DNA from: Rutidosis leptorrhynchoides
Taxonomy: Eukaryota > Streptophyta > Magnoliopsida > Asterales > Asteraceae
Reading direction: 5' to 3'
Assembly (NCBI RefSeq): GCF_046630445.1
Contig: NC_092333.1
Coordinates: 98,616,001 to 98,680,000, forward strand
DNA: 64,000 bases
How positions within the stretch are numbered: the stretch's first letter is position 1; each line of letters begins with the position of its first letter. Shown in pieces: positions 49,004 through 60,797 of this stretch. Under the pieces are notes generated by a model, which worked only from the letters and a program-made list of their open reading frames with translations, searched no databases and had not been told where the DNA came from. A program made the translations under genes and the position numbers.

Positions 49004-51259
49004 TGATATTGCTCAATTCATGCATATTCTTCGTCGCAATATCAATCCAAAATGTTATGATTTTTATGTGTATTCGAGTAGTTTTCGGTTTGTAATTGGT
49101 TAAAATGTCCAAAGCGTCGAATGAAATGCTATTATGGATTTTTAATAATATAAAGATCAAAATGAAGATAAAATGAAGATTTCTAATGAGCATCAAAAGA
49201 CTACAACACCGCGCCTCAAGACTACAAGTTAAAATGATCGAAATCACGAAATCTGCGCGCCTGCACGAAAAAAATCATAACTAAATCATACTGACTCGAA
49301 AAAAGGCGAATCATGTGTCCAGACGTCCGTAACTCAAAAATCTACAACTTTCATGAAGATACTTTACAAGAAACGCGTACCTATCTATGCGAAACGTGTA
49401 ATTGTTTGGCCGAATCTAGATTCAAAGCAACGTGGGACGGTTCTTTTGATATATTATAATGTTTCTTTTGCAGCCTTTACAACAAATATGCACCAGAACC
49501 AGTTCAACAAGCCTACCTACTACTTCTAATCTCTACATGATATAATAAGGAAAAATATACTCCGTAGAAGGGAGGAGTAGGATGTAGAGAGCTTTTAGAA
49601 TAGTTTGTTACTGTCCAATTCATATTCCAAAAATACTCCGTATTATTTATTTTCAGTTTATATTCCGTACTCAATATTATTTTCCAAGTTCAATTAGGAT
49701 AGTTTCAATATTGTAAGGGTGGTATTGTTCATGTGTATGGGTATTATTGTTCGTGTGCACGGGTACTGTTATTTTCCATTTCTACCGTTTGCAGTTAATA
49801 AATTGAAGCTTTGTTTGTAAGTTGTTCTATTTAATTTTTCATTATCGCTATTATCATTGTTATTGTTACTATTATTAGTTGTAGCATTTTTATTACTATC
49901 ATTTTGTTAGAATTATTATTATTGTTATTATTTCCATGTTTACTATATTATGTTTGTATTTTTATTCCCGTACCATTATTATGATTAGTTAGTTTACTCC
50001 CGTGTTTGCTTAGATGTAGAACCCCTCGATTATGGATTGTTATCATTTAGAACATTAAAATGTAACTTTGATTATTTCTAATATTGTGCCTAGTCCAAAG
50101 AACCATTGTTATATAATTAGATATTTAATCCTTATCACTTAATTTATTAGATAAAAATAGCGAAAGTTATTTTTATTAATATAGATTATGCTTCAACAAT
50201 AAAAGTGGTTTAGTCGAACTTATGGATAAATTATTAACACTAATTTAGAAATATGATTCGGTGGTTTGGGTAATATTATAGTTTATAATCGTGAAATTGT
50301 AAAAAGGGAAACCGTTACGATTTAAGTTTTGGCGAAAGTCAAAACTAGGCTAGGTCTCAATTTAGATAATCGGGGTATAGTTAACTATCTAAAATAATAT
50401 CCAATGAAAATTAGATTTAATTTTAATTAGTTAAGATTTTATATAAATTCGAAAGAAAAATATACAAAGTAAACATTTTAGAATAATTACAAATGTTATT
50501 TAGATCAATTTTAGATATTGTGTTCAATCAAAAGATCCATTATTATGTAAATTTAATACTTAATCCCCATCACATAGTTTATTGAATCGTTTAGCGAAAG
50601 TTAAATTGGTGATACATAAAATATGCTTCAACACTATTTGTGATCTAGACAAAACGTATGATTATATTCCTAACAAAAATATAAGAATACGGATTTGGTG
50701 ATTTGGTGGTATTAAGATTTATATAGTCATGAAATTATAAGAAGGGAAACCATTTTAGTTTAGGTTTTAATGAAAGTTAAAACTAGGTTGAATCACAATT
50801 CGAATGATCGGGTATAGTTTGCTTTGTTAAGACGAGATTAGCGAAAGTTAAGTTGAATCTTAGTAAATCAAGACTTTATGAAATCGAGAGGTTATCATGA
50901 ATATATACTATATAATATTGTAATCGGACTTAACAACAATCTATAGTAAATTGATTATGAATTGTCTATGATTCATATCAACGAGGGGGACGAAATCTAC
51001 GTAAATACACTTTCTTATTTTTTTATTTATTTTAATTTTTATTATTATTTTAGTTAATTATATCCAAAACCCAAAATCAATTAAAACCCACTTAAAAGTA
51101 TATTTAATTGTCATTTAATTCTTGAATATGCTTCTCTCTGTGGAACGAACTTGACTTGCCAGTATCTATTGCTGCACGATCGGGACCAGTTGCCCGTAGT
51201 GTGATAATATTTATTAGTTAGTTTAGTTGTAAAATTTAAAGGTCGGTTTTATCACATCA
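49004..51259 (+). repeat. 5' LTR of the short Athila relative
   Basis: Begins TGATATTGCTCAATTCATGC and ends TTTTATCACATCA. Contains an ACGCGT/ACGTGT pair 21 bp apart (49373 and 49394). Confidence 0.95.
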
Positions 51260-51265
51260 ACTTTT

Positions 51266-51283
51266 TAGCGCCGCTGCCGGGGA
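51266..51283 (+). other. Primer-binding site of the short Athila relative
   Basis: TAGCGCCGCTGCCGGGGA, near-identical to the tRNA-Asp-like PBS of the Athila element, starts 6 bases after the LTR end. Confidence 0.8.
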
Positions 51284-51419
51284 GAAATTGTTCATTCAGG
51301 AATTTAATTACTTTTAGTTATTTGATCCTTTCGTTGGGATTTATTTTCCTACAAAATTTCTGTTTTATTTTTCTCTTTGTTCTTTTTAAATTTCAACTAG
51401 GTTCCAGTCATACTGTAAT

Positions 51420-52640
51420 ATGGATGATTTTGAGAATATGACCATGGAAAATCTTTTTAATGCCCAACAATTTAATCAATACTCTCAAACAAGTTTTGAT
51501 GATAATTGGTGCGATTCATCTATGTTTAATAGGGTTGAAACTATATATATTTGTGAAAATTGTAAAGGTTACCATTAGACTTGAGAATGTGATTATCATA
51601 TTTCCATGGATCAAATGGAGAGTTATGAACCCACGAACTATATATGGAATGAATATCAAGAGAATAACTCGAATCCATATTTTTATTATCCAAACCAACC
51701 TTATTACGATTCACCACAAAATTATCAACAATACCAATTTTCTAACCAAATGCCACAAAATTTTCAACAAACTCAAAATGAAGAAAATTACTCGTATGAT
51801 TTTCAAAATATTATGATGAGTTTTATTGAAAGTCAAACCGAAACTAGGGAATTACGAAATCAACAATGGCAACAAAATCAAACATCTATTCAAAATCTAG
51901 AAAGAGAAATGGAGCGTTTGTTTACTATTCCTTCGGAAAGACAATCAGATGATTCATCGTTTGAGTCTTCATATTGTTATCCTAACCCTATTTTACAGGT
52001 TCCAAATGAACAAACAGTTGAGGACAAGGTGCAAATTGAAATTGTAAAAATAAATTCACAGGAACCTCTTGAATTAAAAGAATATGAAACCTCTATGAAA
52101 TATATAAAGAGGATAAGTCAAAATGAATATCTAGTGAATGGAAAGAATAATGATGAGGATTCTAATTCCGAGGTCGAAGTGGTAGAACCGGTTATTCATA
52201 CACCCGAGAACTTTTCAGTTTATAATAATTCACTCGGGTATAATTGTGATAATGAGGAGGTCGAGTTGATGAAATCATCAGGGATCATTGAGGAAGAGGA
52301 GTTTAATATATTAAAATTACTTGAGGAATCACCTTCTCATGTTGAATTCGTATATCCTTAAGAGGTTAACACTTGGAATACCTTGAAAGATGATCCATTT
52401 GGGTAGGATCCACCTAGGAGAATAAAATTTTTATTGCAAGCCTCATTTAGAGAAGAGTTGTGTGTTGACTCTCGGATTGGGTATTCCTTTTTCATAAAAC
52501 CGAAAAAGGATTTATCTAATATATTATATACCACCCGAGATGTAAATGAATGGCTCACTCTTCTAATTCGTGGAACTTTCTCCACCGATTTTACATGTCG
52601 TTCGATAAATATAGAGAAATTTGACCCCGCTAAACAATAA
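51420..52640 (+). pseudogene. gag-like ORF of the short Athila relative
   Basis: One frame of about 406 codons from the ATG at 51420, with stops at 51576, 51582, 52359 and about 52404. The N-terminal part reaches a zinc-knuckle-like CENCKGYH, broken by the first two stops. The longest open stretch (51606-52361) is Asn/Gln/Tyr-rich and carries MMSFIESQTE and NQTSIQNLEREMERL, which match MMSKLVESQT and QASIQNLEQEVSNL in gag of the Athila element at 11728-11590. The segment after 52361 (LCVDSRIGYSFFIKPKKDL, NEWLTLLIRGTF) is not recognised. It lacks the capsid-like upstream part and all of pol. Confidence 0.65.
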
Positions 52641-54304
52641 ATTATGGGGTAGAGTCGAGAAAAAAACTTGTTAAAAAAATCATGTTTTTTGTGTGCCTTT
52701 TATTCATTATGAGATTTATAAATTTAAAAGTCTAAAAAAAAAATAAAAAAAGGTGTTTATTTCTATTTTTATTTCTCAAAAAAAATTTAAAAATTTTAAC
52801 TTTTTAATACAATAATTTTAAAAATTGAATCTTAAAATTATAAACAACCGAACTTTCCGTTATGAGAAATATAAATTTTATAAATGATATTTTAAAAATT
52901 TAATTAGTTACTAAGTTGAAAAAAAATAAAAAATAAATAAAAAAATAAAAAAAATAATAATTGTGTTTTTAGTTTATTATATTTTTGTTTGTTTATGTAT
53001 GTACAAAAAATTTAAGTGTGGGGTAAAATTTTTGGTACTATTGAAGTACAGCCCCATCTTTTGTGTGATAAACATGATTGCCGACAGGTACTTACGATGA
53101 TGATGCATTCAACACAAAGAAACACCAAATTTATATTGTGATAAAAGGATTTGATATGTTCATATGATAAGCATTTTCCGATCTCCAATTTTTAACAAAG
53201 GAAGTTCTAAACACTTTATACTTTTTGTCCTCTCAAATTTATATTTTTTTTTTCTTTTTCTGATTTTTTGTAATGAGGGCATTACAAAATCTTAAGTGTG
53301 GGGTGGGGATATAAATTCTCGAGAACTTAGAATTTGGTCATTTTTACGAAAAATTTTGAAAATTTTTAAACAAATATACATCAGTTATTTGATTAAAACA
53401 TATAAAAAGAAAACCAAGTAGAAGGGAATTTATAAACCCATATATTTAGAACCATCTATCACGTGTTTCTATGAAGTTTATTTCAGATGTCATTGCTTTG
53501 GAATGTATAAACCTATTTATCCCATTGATTGCGAGTAATAAAGGATGAATCAAGTCCATCCTTAAAGGAAGTAAAGTCTTTCGAATGTCGTTTTACTTGG
53601 TATAGCATACTTCCTAAACTATATCATTTCATATTAATATCATATCACGATATAAAAGTACCGTGGGAAGAGAAAGTCTTGAACTTTCAACCCGAAAATA
53701 AACTTGGTAGGGTAAATCCAAGTCGCTATTCAGTGCAAGACCGATTACGGTGCATAAGCTGGAGCAGGATCTGTCCCGCGCGATAGCTCAGTCTTCGCAG
53801 TTTTAACCCTTGAATTGAAATGTACAAATTGTCATAAAATACCGATAGAAATGATCGCGTCAGGGGGCGCCCGGTTAAGAGTTCCATGATACTACAATTA
53901 TGGGGGCGGATAGCTTGCTAATCGCCGACTGAGGCTTCGGTTTTTAGTTACCCTCAACCGAAATTTGAGGTTAAAACCGGAAAACGTGTCTAGTGTAAAA
54001 ACTAGCATGACATTTAAAAAAAATTCATAAAACGTTTTCACAAGGTCCAATTTTCCCTAAGGATCCAAATTTTTAATTTTCGTGAGACTTTAATCACGAA
54101 TTTCATCGTTGTTTCTGTTGTCAGAATTTCATTTCGTGTGGTGTGCGTGTGACCCAATAAATATTGTGTGGTGTTTTCAATTCACTTCATAAAGCGTGTG
54201 TTTTCATTTCATGTGACGTGTGTGTGTGATGAATGATTGATATGGAAAAATATGTAGTATTCCGAGTCTATTAAAAAGATATTATTTCTTGAGGACAAGC
54301 AACG
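52641..54304 (+). other. 3' non-coding region of the short Athila relative
   Basis: No supported gene. Homopolymer-rich at 52730-52980. Two AAGTGTGGGG motifs (53014-53023 and 53294-53303) precede the true polypurine tract. A less AT-rich stretch lies at 53690-53960 (CCGCGCGATAGC, GGGGGCGCCCGG). Confidence 0.7.
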
Positions 54305-54322
54305 TTCAAGTGTGGGGTAATT
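54305..54322 (+). other. Polypurine tract of the short Athila relative
   Basis: TTCAAGTGTGGGGTAATT lies immediately upstream of the 3' LTR start, nearly the same as the tract of the Athila element. Confidence 0.8.
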
Positions 54323-56578
54323 TGATATTGCTCAATTCATGCATATTCTTCGTCACTATATCAATCCAAAATGTTATGATTTTTATGTGTATTCGAGTAG
54401 TTTTCGATTTGTAATTGGTTAAAATGTCCAAAGCGTCGAATGAAATGCTATTATGGATTTTTAATGATATAAAGATCAAAATGAAGATAAAATGAAGATT
54501 TCTAATGAGCAACAAAAGACTACAACACCGCGCCTCAAGACTACAAGTTAAAATGATCGAAATTACGAAATCTGTGCGCCTGCACGAAAAAAATCATAAC
54601 GAAATCATACTGACTCGAAAAAAGGAGAATCATGTGTCCAGACATCCGTAGCTCAAATATCTACAACTTTCATGAAGATACCTTATGAGAAACGCGTACC
54701 TATCTACGTGAAACGCGTAATTTTTTGGATAGATCTAGATTCAAAGCAACGTGGGACGGTTCTTTTGATATATTATAATGTTTCTTTTGCAGCCTTTACA
54801 ACAAATATGCACCAGAACCAGTTCAGCAAGCCTACCCACTACTTCTAATCTCTACATGATATAATAAGGAAAAATATACTTCGTAGAAGGGAGGAGTAGG
54901 ATGTAGAGAGCTTTTAGAATAGTCTGTTACTGTCCAATTCATATTCCAAAAATACTCCGTATTATTTATTTTCAGTTTATATTCCGTACTCAATATTATT
55001 TTCCAAGTTCAATTAGGATAGTTTCAATATTGTAAGGGTGGTATTGTTCATGTGTACGGGTATTATTGTTCGTGTGCACGGGTGCTGTTATTTTCCATTT
55101 CTACCGTTTGCAGTTAATAAATTGAAGCTTTGTTTGTAAGTTGTTCTATTTAATTTTTCATTATCGCTATTATCATTGTTATTGTTACTATTATTAGTTG
55201 TAGCATTTTTATTACTATCATTTTGTTAGAATTACTATTATTGTTATTATTGCCATGTTTACTATATTATGTTTGTATTTCTATTCTCGTACCATTATTA
55301 TGATTAGTTAGTTTACTCCCGTGTTTGCTTAGATGTAGAACCCCTTTATTATGGATTGTTATCATTTAGAACATTAAAATGTAACTTTGATTATTTCTAA
55401 TATTGTGCCTAGTCAAAAGTACCATTGTTATATAATTAGATATTTAATCCTTATCACTTAATTTATTAGATACAAATAGCGAAAGTTATTTTTATTAATA
55501 TAGATTATGCTTCAACACTAAAAGTGGTTTAGTCGAACTTATGGATAAATTATTAACACTAATTTAGAAATATGATTCGGTGGTTTGGGTAATATTATAG
55601 TTTATAATCGTGAAATTGTAAAAAGGGAAACCGTTACGATTTAAGTTTTGGCGAAAGTCAAAACTAGGCTAGGTCTCAATTTAGATAATCGGGGTACAGT
55701 TAACTATCTAAAATAAGATTCAATGAAAATTAGATTTAATTTTAATTAGTTAAGATTTTATATAAATTCGAAAGAAAAATATATAAAGTAAACATTTTAG
55801 AATAATTACAAATGTTATTTAGATCAATTTTAGATATTGTGTTCAATCAAAAGATCCATTATTATGTAAATTTAATACTTAATCCCCATCACATAGTTTA
55901 TTGAATCGTTTAGCGAAAGTTAAATTGGTGATACATAAAATATGCTTCAACACTATTTGTGATCTAGACAAAACGTATGATTATATTCCTAACAAAAATA
56001 TAAGAATACGGATTTGGTGATTTGGTGGTATTAAGATTTATATAGTCATGAAATTATAAGAAGGGAAACCATTTTAGTTTAGGTTTTAATGAAAGTTAAA
56101 ACTAGGTTGAATCACAATTCGAATGATCGGGTATAGTTTGCTTTGTTAAGACGAGATTAGCGAAAGTTAAGTTGAATCTTAGTAAATCAAGACTTTATGA
56201 AATCGAGAGGTTATCATGAATATATACTATATAATATTGTAATTAGACTTAACAACAATCCATAGTAAATTGATTATGAATTGTCTATGATTCATATCAA
56301 CGAGGGGGACGAAATTTAAGTAAATACACTTTCTTATTTTTTTATTTATTTTAATTTTTATTATTATTTTAGTTAATTATATCCAAAACCCAAAATCAAT
56401 TAAAACCCACTTAAAAGTATATTTAATTGTCATTAAATTCTTGAATACGCTTCTCTCTGTGGAACGAACTTGACTTGCCAGTATCTATTGTTGCACGATC
56501 GGGACCAGTTGCCCGTAGTGTGATAATATTTATTAGTTAGTTTAGTTGTAAAATTTAAAGGTCGGTTTTATCACATCA
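54323..56578 (+). repeat. 3' LTR of the short Athila relative
   Basis: Same length and ends as the 5' LTR. Keeps both ACGCGT words (54692 and 54713). Confidence 0.95.
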
Positions 56579-56583
56579 GCGTT
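56579..56583. repeat. Target-site duplication GCGTT, right copy
   Basis: Pairs with 48999-49003. Removing one copy restores the DUF8039-like reading across the site. Confidence 0.95.
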
Positions 56584-57452
56584 TCAAAAGATTCGAAGAA
56601 GGAGATCTTAAAAGATGTCGTAGGATCACATGTTCAATGGCCTGTTATGAAACTGGCTCCCTTCGATTGTACTGTGCAAGAAAGTAAAGGAAAAATAACA
56701 GGGTTGACACCACAAATAGTGATTGAATTGCAACAAATAAAGGTTATTGTTTTTACTCTCAATTATTGTAAAAAAAATTTATTCATTATTCTTCTATGTG
56801 ATACATAACTTTATTCTTTTAACTGTAAATGTAATTTTTCCTTATTCATGTTCACTGTAGACGCATACTGAAATCATGTTGCTGAATCTCAAAAGTACAG
56901 AACCTATACCGTGTGCTAGGGAGATTTTGTATTGAACCGACCATACCCTAATACATGGACAACGTATGTTACCAGGATACATGAAGGGGTCGGTAAAACA
57001 TGTCTTGCCTCGCTATGAATCTGTGTTGCTTCCAATCCCAGATAAAGATTTTGAGATTAATACATTGAAGGAAGCTGTAGGGGCTTTCATACCATGGCAT
57101 GTCTTGAGAATGCGTCTGTTAAATAAAAAGGTACCTACATAGTTGCTTATTTTTAGATTTTCCTAAAATGATAAATCACTAACATACAACAGTAACTACA
57201 AAACTAGTGTGATTAGTAACTATTTTTTAATGTAAATATTATATTTGTTAACAGGAGTATGAAACAAAATCAAACACTGGTGAATTACAAAAAAAAAAAT
57301 TGATAAAAATGTTGCTCCAAGTAATAAGCAGATGGATATAAGTGCTGCCCCAATTAGTAAGTAGGTATATGTTCAACGAAGTACTTACCATATATAATTC
57401 AACTTACAAAATTATATTAATATATAAGAAAATTTTGATGATGTGGTGTTTA
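56584..57452 (+). pseudogene. CACTA second gene, DUF8039-like blocks after the insertion
   Basis: The frame continues from 49003 with VGSHVQWPVMKLAPFDC up to about 56747, completing a first DUF8039-like unit. A second unit follows in the next exon (about 56862-57131): LPGYMKGSVKHVLPRYESVL, IPDKDFEINTLKEAVGAFIP, ending at GGTACC. This exon has one TGA. A short exon from about 57256 contains a poly-A run that shifts the frame. DUF8039 is, from memory, found with plant transposase-associated Ulp1 proteins; its function is unknown. Confidence 0.6.
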
Positions 57453-58855
57453 GGTTGTTACAACTAACCAACCAATAACAGATTTACAAAAAAAGAAAAA
57501 ACAATATGTGCTTACCCAGCTGGTCATATTGGAGAATGCTATACCTGACAGACCAATTGTACAAGAAGTGTATACTAGATGGATGACTAGAGAAGATCCT
57601 ACATCCGAATGTACACTTAATACCCCTCCTGGTGTGTTTGCAGGCGTAACAGGTAATTTGGTAACTACGATTGATGTTGATGACATCATGACATTTTGGA
57701 AAAAGGGTTGTTTGGATTGCAGCATTATATTTTCCTTCATGATGTAAGTACATTTATGTTATCTTTTGCACATGTTTTCATATTCATATAGGTTACATTG
57801 ACAGTAACATGTTTTCATATGTATCATATTTTACTTATGCACATGTTTGACTATAGTTTAAGTTGAACGGTAACATCATATGGCCTTTTACTTCATATTT
57901 GTCAGGGGTCTACACAACTTTATGAAAATAACCTTTACCAAACCATATGGGTTAATTAACCCTTATTCGATCCAAGGCAATTTGATTGAATCTGGCAAAA
58001 ATGTTGTGATAGACTACTTGAAGACCGCCTTCAAATCCACTAATGATTATTTCTTCGCACCATATGTTCAGAAGTATGTAAATCTTCAAATTATATCATT
58101 ACTAATATATATAACAATGCTTATATATATTTTATCTTCTAAATGAACGTTGTTTTTGTTTTTCTAGAGGCCACTGGGTGTTGTTTTTTGTATCGCTAAA
58201 AGAGAACAAAGGAATTATACTTGATTCACTGAATAGGAAACAACCGAAGATGATAAACAATTATCTACTAGCAGATTGTATAAATTAGTAAGACTGCTTT
58301 GTTTATTTTAATTAATTGTTTATTTAAATATTATTTTAAATAACAGTATTCTGCATTAACTGTTAATTATTTGTATTTTTATCTAATTTTCAATAGGGCT
58401 AGGGGTCCTTTGAAATGGGAAGTAGTCAAGGTTTGTACAAACATCTCATAGTCTTATGTTAATGTTGAGGTTCATATGTTTATGTTAATGTTATTGTATA
58501 CGTTTTACATGTTAAACGCGTTTGCACTTGTCATGCAGTGCAATCAACAACCAGGCAGTTGGGAGTGCGGTTACTATGTCCTCAGTTGGATGTATTCGAT
58601 CGCAAGGTGGTATAAAGAGAAAATTTCGTATTGACGAAGTAAGTTGTTGGTATTGTGAAAAATTACTAAATTATTTCTGTTTGTATATTTTTAAATAAAA
58701 CTTATACTTTCTTATATATCTTAATATAACGTATATAATAAAGTATATATTGGGAATCTATTTGAAATCTACAGCTTTCGTGGGATGAACGTTACCTTTC
58801 TACCATCGATCTAGACGATATTTTTGAAAGATGGCATTTGTGTAGTCCTTTTTGA
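57453..58855 (+). pseudogene. CACTA second gene, Ulp1-type (C48) cysteine protease part
   Basis: Several short exons. 57453-57743 leads in with DLQKKKKQYVLTQLVILENA, and 57892-58075 has NVVIDYLKTAF ending FFAPYVQ. The catalytic His is in GHWVLFFVSLKENKG (about 58170) and the Asp in GIILDSLNRKQP. The oxyanion Gln and nucleophile Cys are in QQPGSWECGYYVLSWMY (about 58545-58600). The last exon ends with DIFERWHLCSPF and TGA at 58853-58855. The catalytic residues are thus all retained, which is notable given lesions elsewhere in the gene. Ulp1 proteases cleave SUMO or related modifiers; such domains accompany several plant DNA transposons. A frameshift or alternative splice is likely around 57900 and a stop near 58290. 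Confidence 0.75.
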
Positions 58856-59307
58856 TCTCAACAAGGTATGTTATAATGGTTGTATAATTATAAGTTAATT
58901 TAACTGTTTGTATTACTATTTGCACTGATCAAGAATCATTTTGCATATCAAGTTTGCATTAATTGATGTCATATTTAGATGTTTATGTAGGTTTATACCA
59001 GAATGACAAACTTGGATGCTTACAAAATGGGCAGAATGCTAGTTGGGCGTGATATATATTTGGTGCAAAGACCTTCATTTTTTCTATGTTTAAAGTATAT
59101 TAACGATAGATGTATTTTGTATTACATTTTGTTAGATATAGGTACAAATCAAATACATTATGTCAATTGTATAGTTGAGTGTGGTGTAACAATTTTAATT
59201 AGTCTATTTGTAGAATGTTTATACATTTATTTATAATCATGTAATAATTTTTTCAGTTAAACCACTTTTACAGCACATTTTAATTGCCAGCAGAAACTTA
59301 CCTAGCT
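58856..59307 (+). other. 3' region of the CACTA element between the protease gene and the subterminal repeats
   Basis: AT-rich with no supported gene. A 77-codon open stretch at 59003-59236 has no recognisable motif and I do not call it a gene. Confidence 0.6.
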
Positions 59308-59850
59308 AACACGTCTAATTGGTAACTTGCAAACACGTTTAATTGCTAACACGTCTAATTGATAGTCTGTTATATTTGGCGTTAAATTTTGGATGGTAGT
59401 TAATATTAGCGGCTATTTAAAATTTAAATATTTAATATTATATTCTGATATTTAAAATATTTGAGGAAAAAATGGCGGTTACAAGTTAATACGGGACACG
59501 ACTAATTGGGTTTTCAAATTCATCAAGAACACGTCTAGTTCTTACTAACAACACGACTAATTACACTAACGGAACACGTCCAAATGGCATTTGACCACGT
59601 CTATTTGAAGTAATAAAACACGTCTAACTGACATAACGGACCACGTCTAATTGAGATAGCAGAACACGTCTAACTACCTACCATCTAACCTCTGTTGAAC
59701 ACGTCTATTTGTTGAGATTCGACACGTCTATATAAGTTTATTAGACCGGTGCAAGGAACCGGTGTAATTGGCAATATCAATTAGAGTTGTGCCATTTAGA
59801 CGTGTCATTCAACACGTCTACTTGGACTTTTACACACGTCCAAATAGCCC
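59308..59850. repeat. CACTA subterminal repeat array (about 16 ACACGTCTAATTG-like units)
   Basis: Units such as AACACGTCTAATTG, ACACGACTAATTG, CCACGTCTATTTG and ACACGTCCAAATG occur about every 20-60 bp. All are in one direction except one inverted unit (TTAGACGTGTCA, near 59795). Subterminal repeats of this type bind the TNPA-class protein in En/Spm elements; for this element that is by analogy. Confidence 0.85.
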
Positions 59851-59851
59851 T

Positions 59852-59864
59852 TTCTATAGTAGTG
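59852..59864 (-). repeat. Right terminal inverted repeat of the CACTA element
   Basis: Reading inward on the minus strand: CACTACTATAGAA, followed by AGGGCTATTTGGACGTGTG. The CACTA start and the adjacency to the subterminal array fix the element's right end at 59864. Confidence 0.88.
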
Positions 59865-60797
59865 TATATAGTTAAGGCAAAGGGCTCGTAGTATTCCCTT
59901 TTTCTTGATCCAACATTTTATTAGCTTTGGTAGTGAATCACCTACTAAAAAAAAGGCAGGCATGCACGCCTTACTCGAGACTAGTAAAGCAGGTGGTGGA
60001 TTTTTTTATTAGGGAAGGGAAGAAGGGTCCTTAGCACGGATGTCATACACTTGAGTGGAAAAAGAAAACGAGACCTTAACTTATGTATGTCTCGTTGACT
60101 AAACGATCGTGTATATCACACCACATATCATCTCCTCTTTCTTTCCATATAGGAGAGATAAAGAAAAAGAAACGATACAGTGATCGTGTCATAATGCATT
60201 GTTCCTTTTAATTGACTAAGTGATATTTCACTCGTGTAGTAGGTGTAGGTCGGGCTAGGCTATGGCTATTTTCAAAGGAAGATAAAAAGCTACAGTGCTC
60301 ATATTTGGATGCTAAGTACCTCTCCAATTGTAAAATGAATTGACCAACTCACCTCCTCAATATTCTACATCTGTAAAGGTTACAGAAAGACTTTCAGTAG
60401 AACTTAAGCTAGACTTTGGTTGGGCAATGGTAATCTAAAGCCTATTATTCCTCATCACAGGTTTTAGTTGGTAGTCCATGCAATTACATGCAAGGTGCTT
60501 TAGCAAGATAATATCATTGACCTTATTGATTTGCGTTTTTCATAAGGTGATATATTATTTCGGGTCTAAAACCAAGTTTAAGATTAGCTCTCGTCAAAAT
60601 CAAAGATTTGAATAAAAGATGATATTATGTAGTATACAAAACTGAATTTCTTTCTTTAATTCACATGTTCTTAACAGATTACATGCTTTCCAATTCCATT
60701 CCAATATAAATTAATAACAAATTTTAATTAACAATATTAAGTTATGTTTCTTTTTAAAGAAACTTTTTGAACATCGATACATTATGTTGAGGGAGAA
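59865..60797. other. Flanking region right of the CACTA element, nothing recognised
   Basis: No ORF of note and no clear repeat structure. TAT at 59865-59867 is the expected target duplication. At 60785-60797 TGTTGAGGGAGAA resembles a copia-type polypurine tract leading into the next feature. Confidence 0.5.

Larger units (their letters stand above)
49004..56578 (+). mobile_element. Short non-autonomous Athila relative with a gag-like ORF only
   Basis: LTRs at 49004-51259 and 54323-56578 have the same length (2256 bp) and only scattered single-base differences, and the GCGTT duplication is perfect. The internal 3063 bp hold an Athila-type PBS, one gag-like ORF with several stops, a long non-coding part with repeated AAGTGTGGGG motifs, and a polypurine tract. 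There is no protease, RT or integrase. The gag-like ORF is similar to part of gag in the Athila element at the left of the window. It inserted in the DUF8039-like coding exon of the CACTA second gene. Confidence 0.92.
16615..59864 (+). mobile_element. CACTA (En/Spm) DNA transposon, left end outside the window
   Basis: The body is recognised by a TNP2-type transposase, two second genes with a plant Ptta/En/Spm transposase domain, a Ulp1 protease, a subterminal repeat array (59308-59850) and a right terminus that reads CACTACTATAGAA inward from 59864. The three bases TAT that follow (59865-59867) would be the 3-bp target duplication; the left copy is not in the window. Without the retrotransposons about 11 kb of CACTA sequence remains visible. 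All its genes are interrupted or carry stops, so this copy cannot supply its own transposase, although its right end looks intact. It could alternatively be a composite of two CACTA elements. Confidence 0.8.

Noticed and set aside
59308-59850. CRISPR-like array
   Set aside because: Repeats are short, degenerate and irregularly spaced, in plant DNA next to a CACTA terminus. They fit CACTA subterminal repeats.
59865-60797. Organellar DNA insertion
   Set aside because: Some words looked mitochondrial in style, but no gene or known organellar sequence could be recognised without a search.
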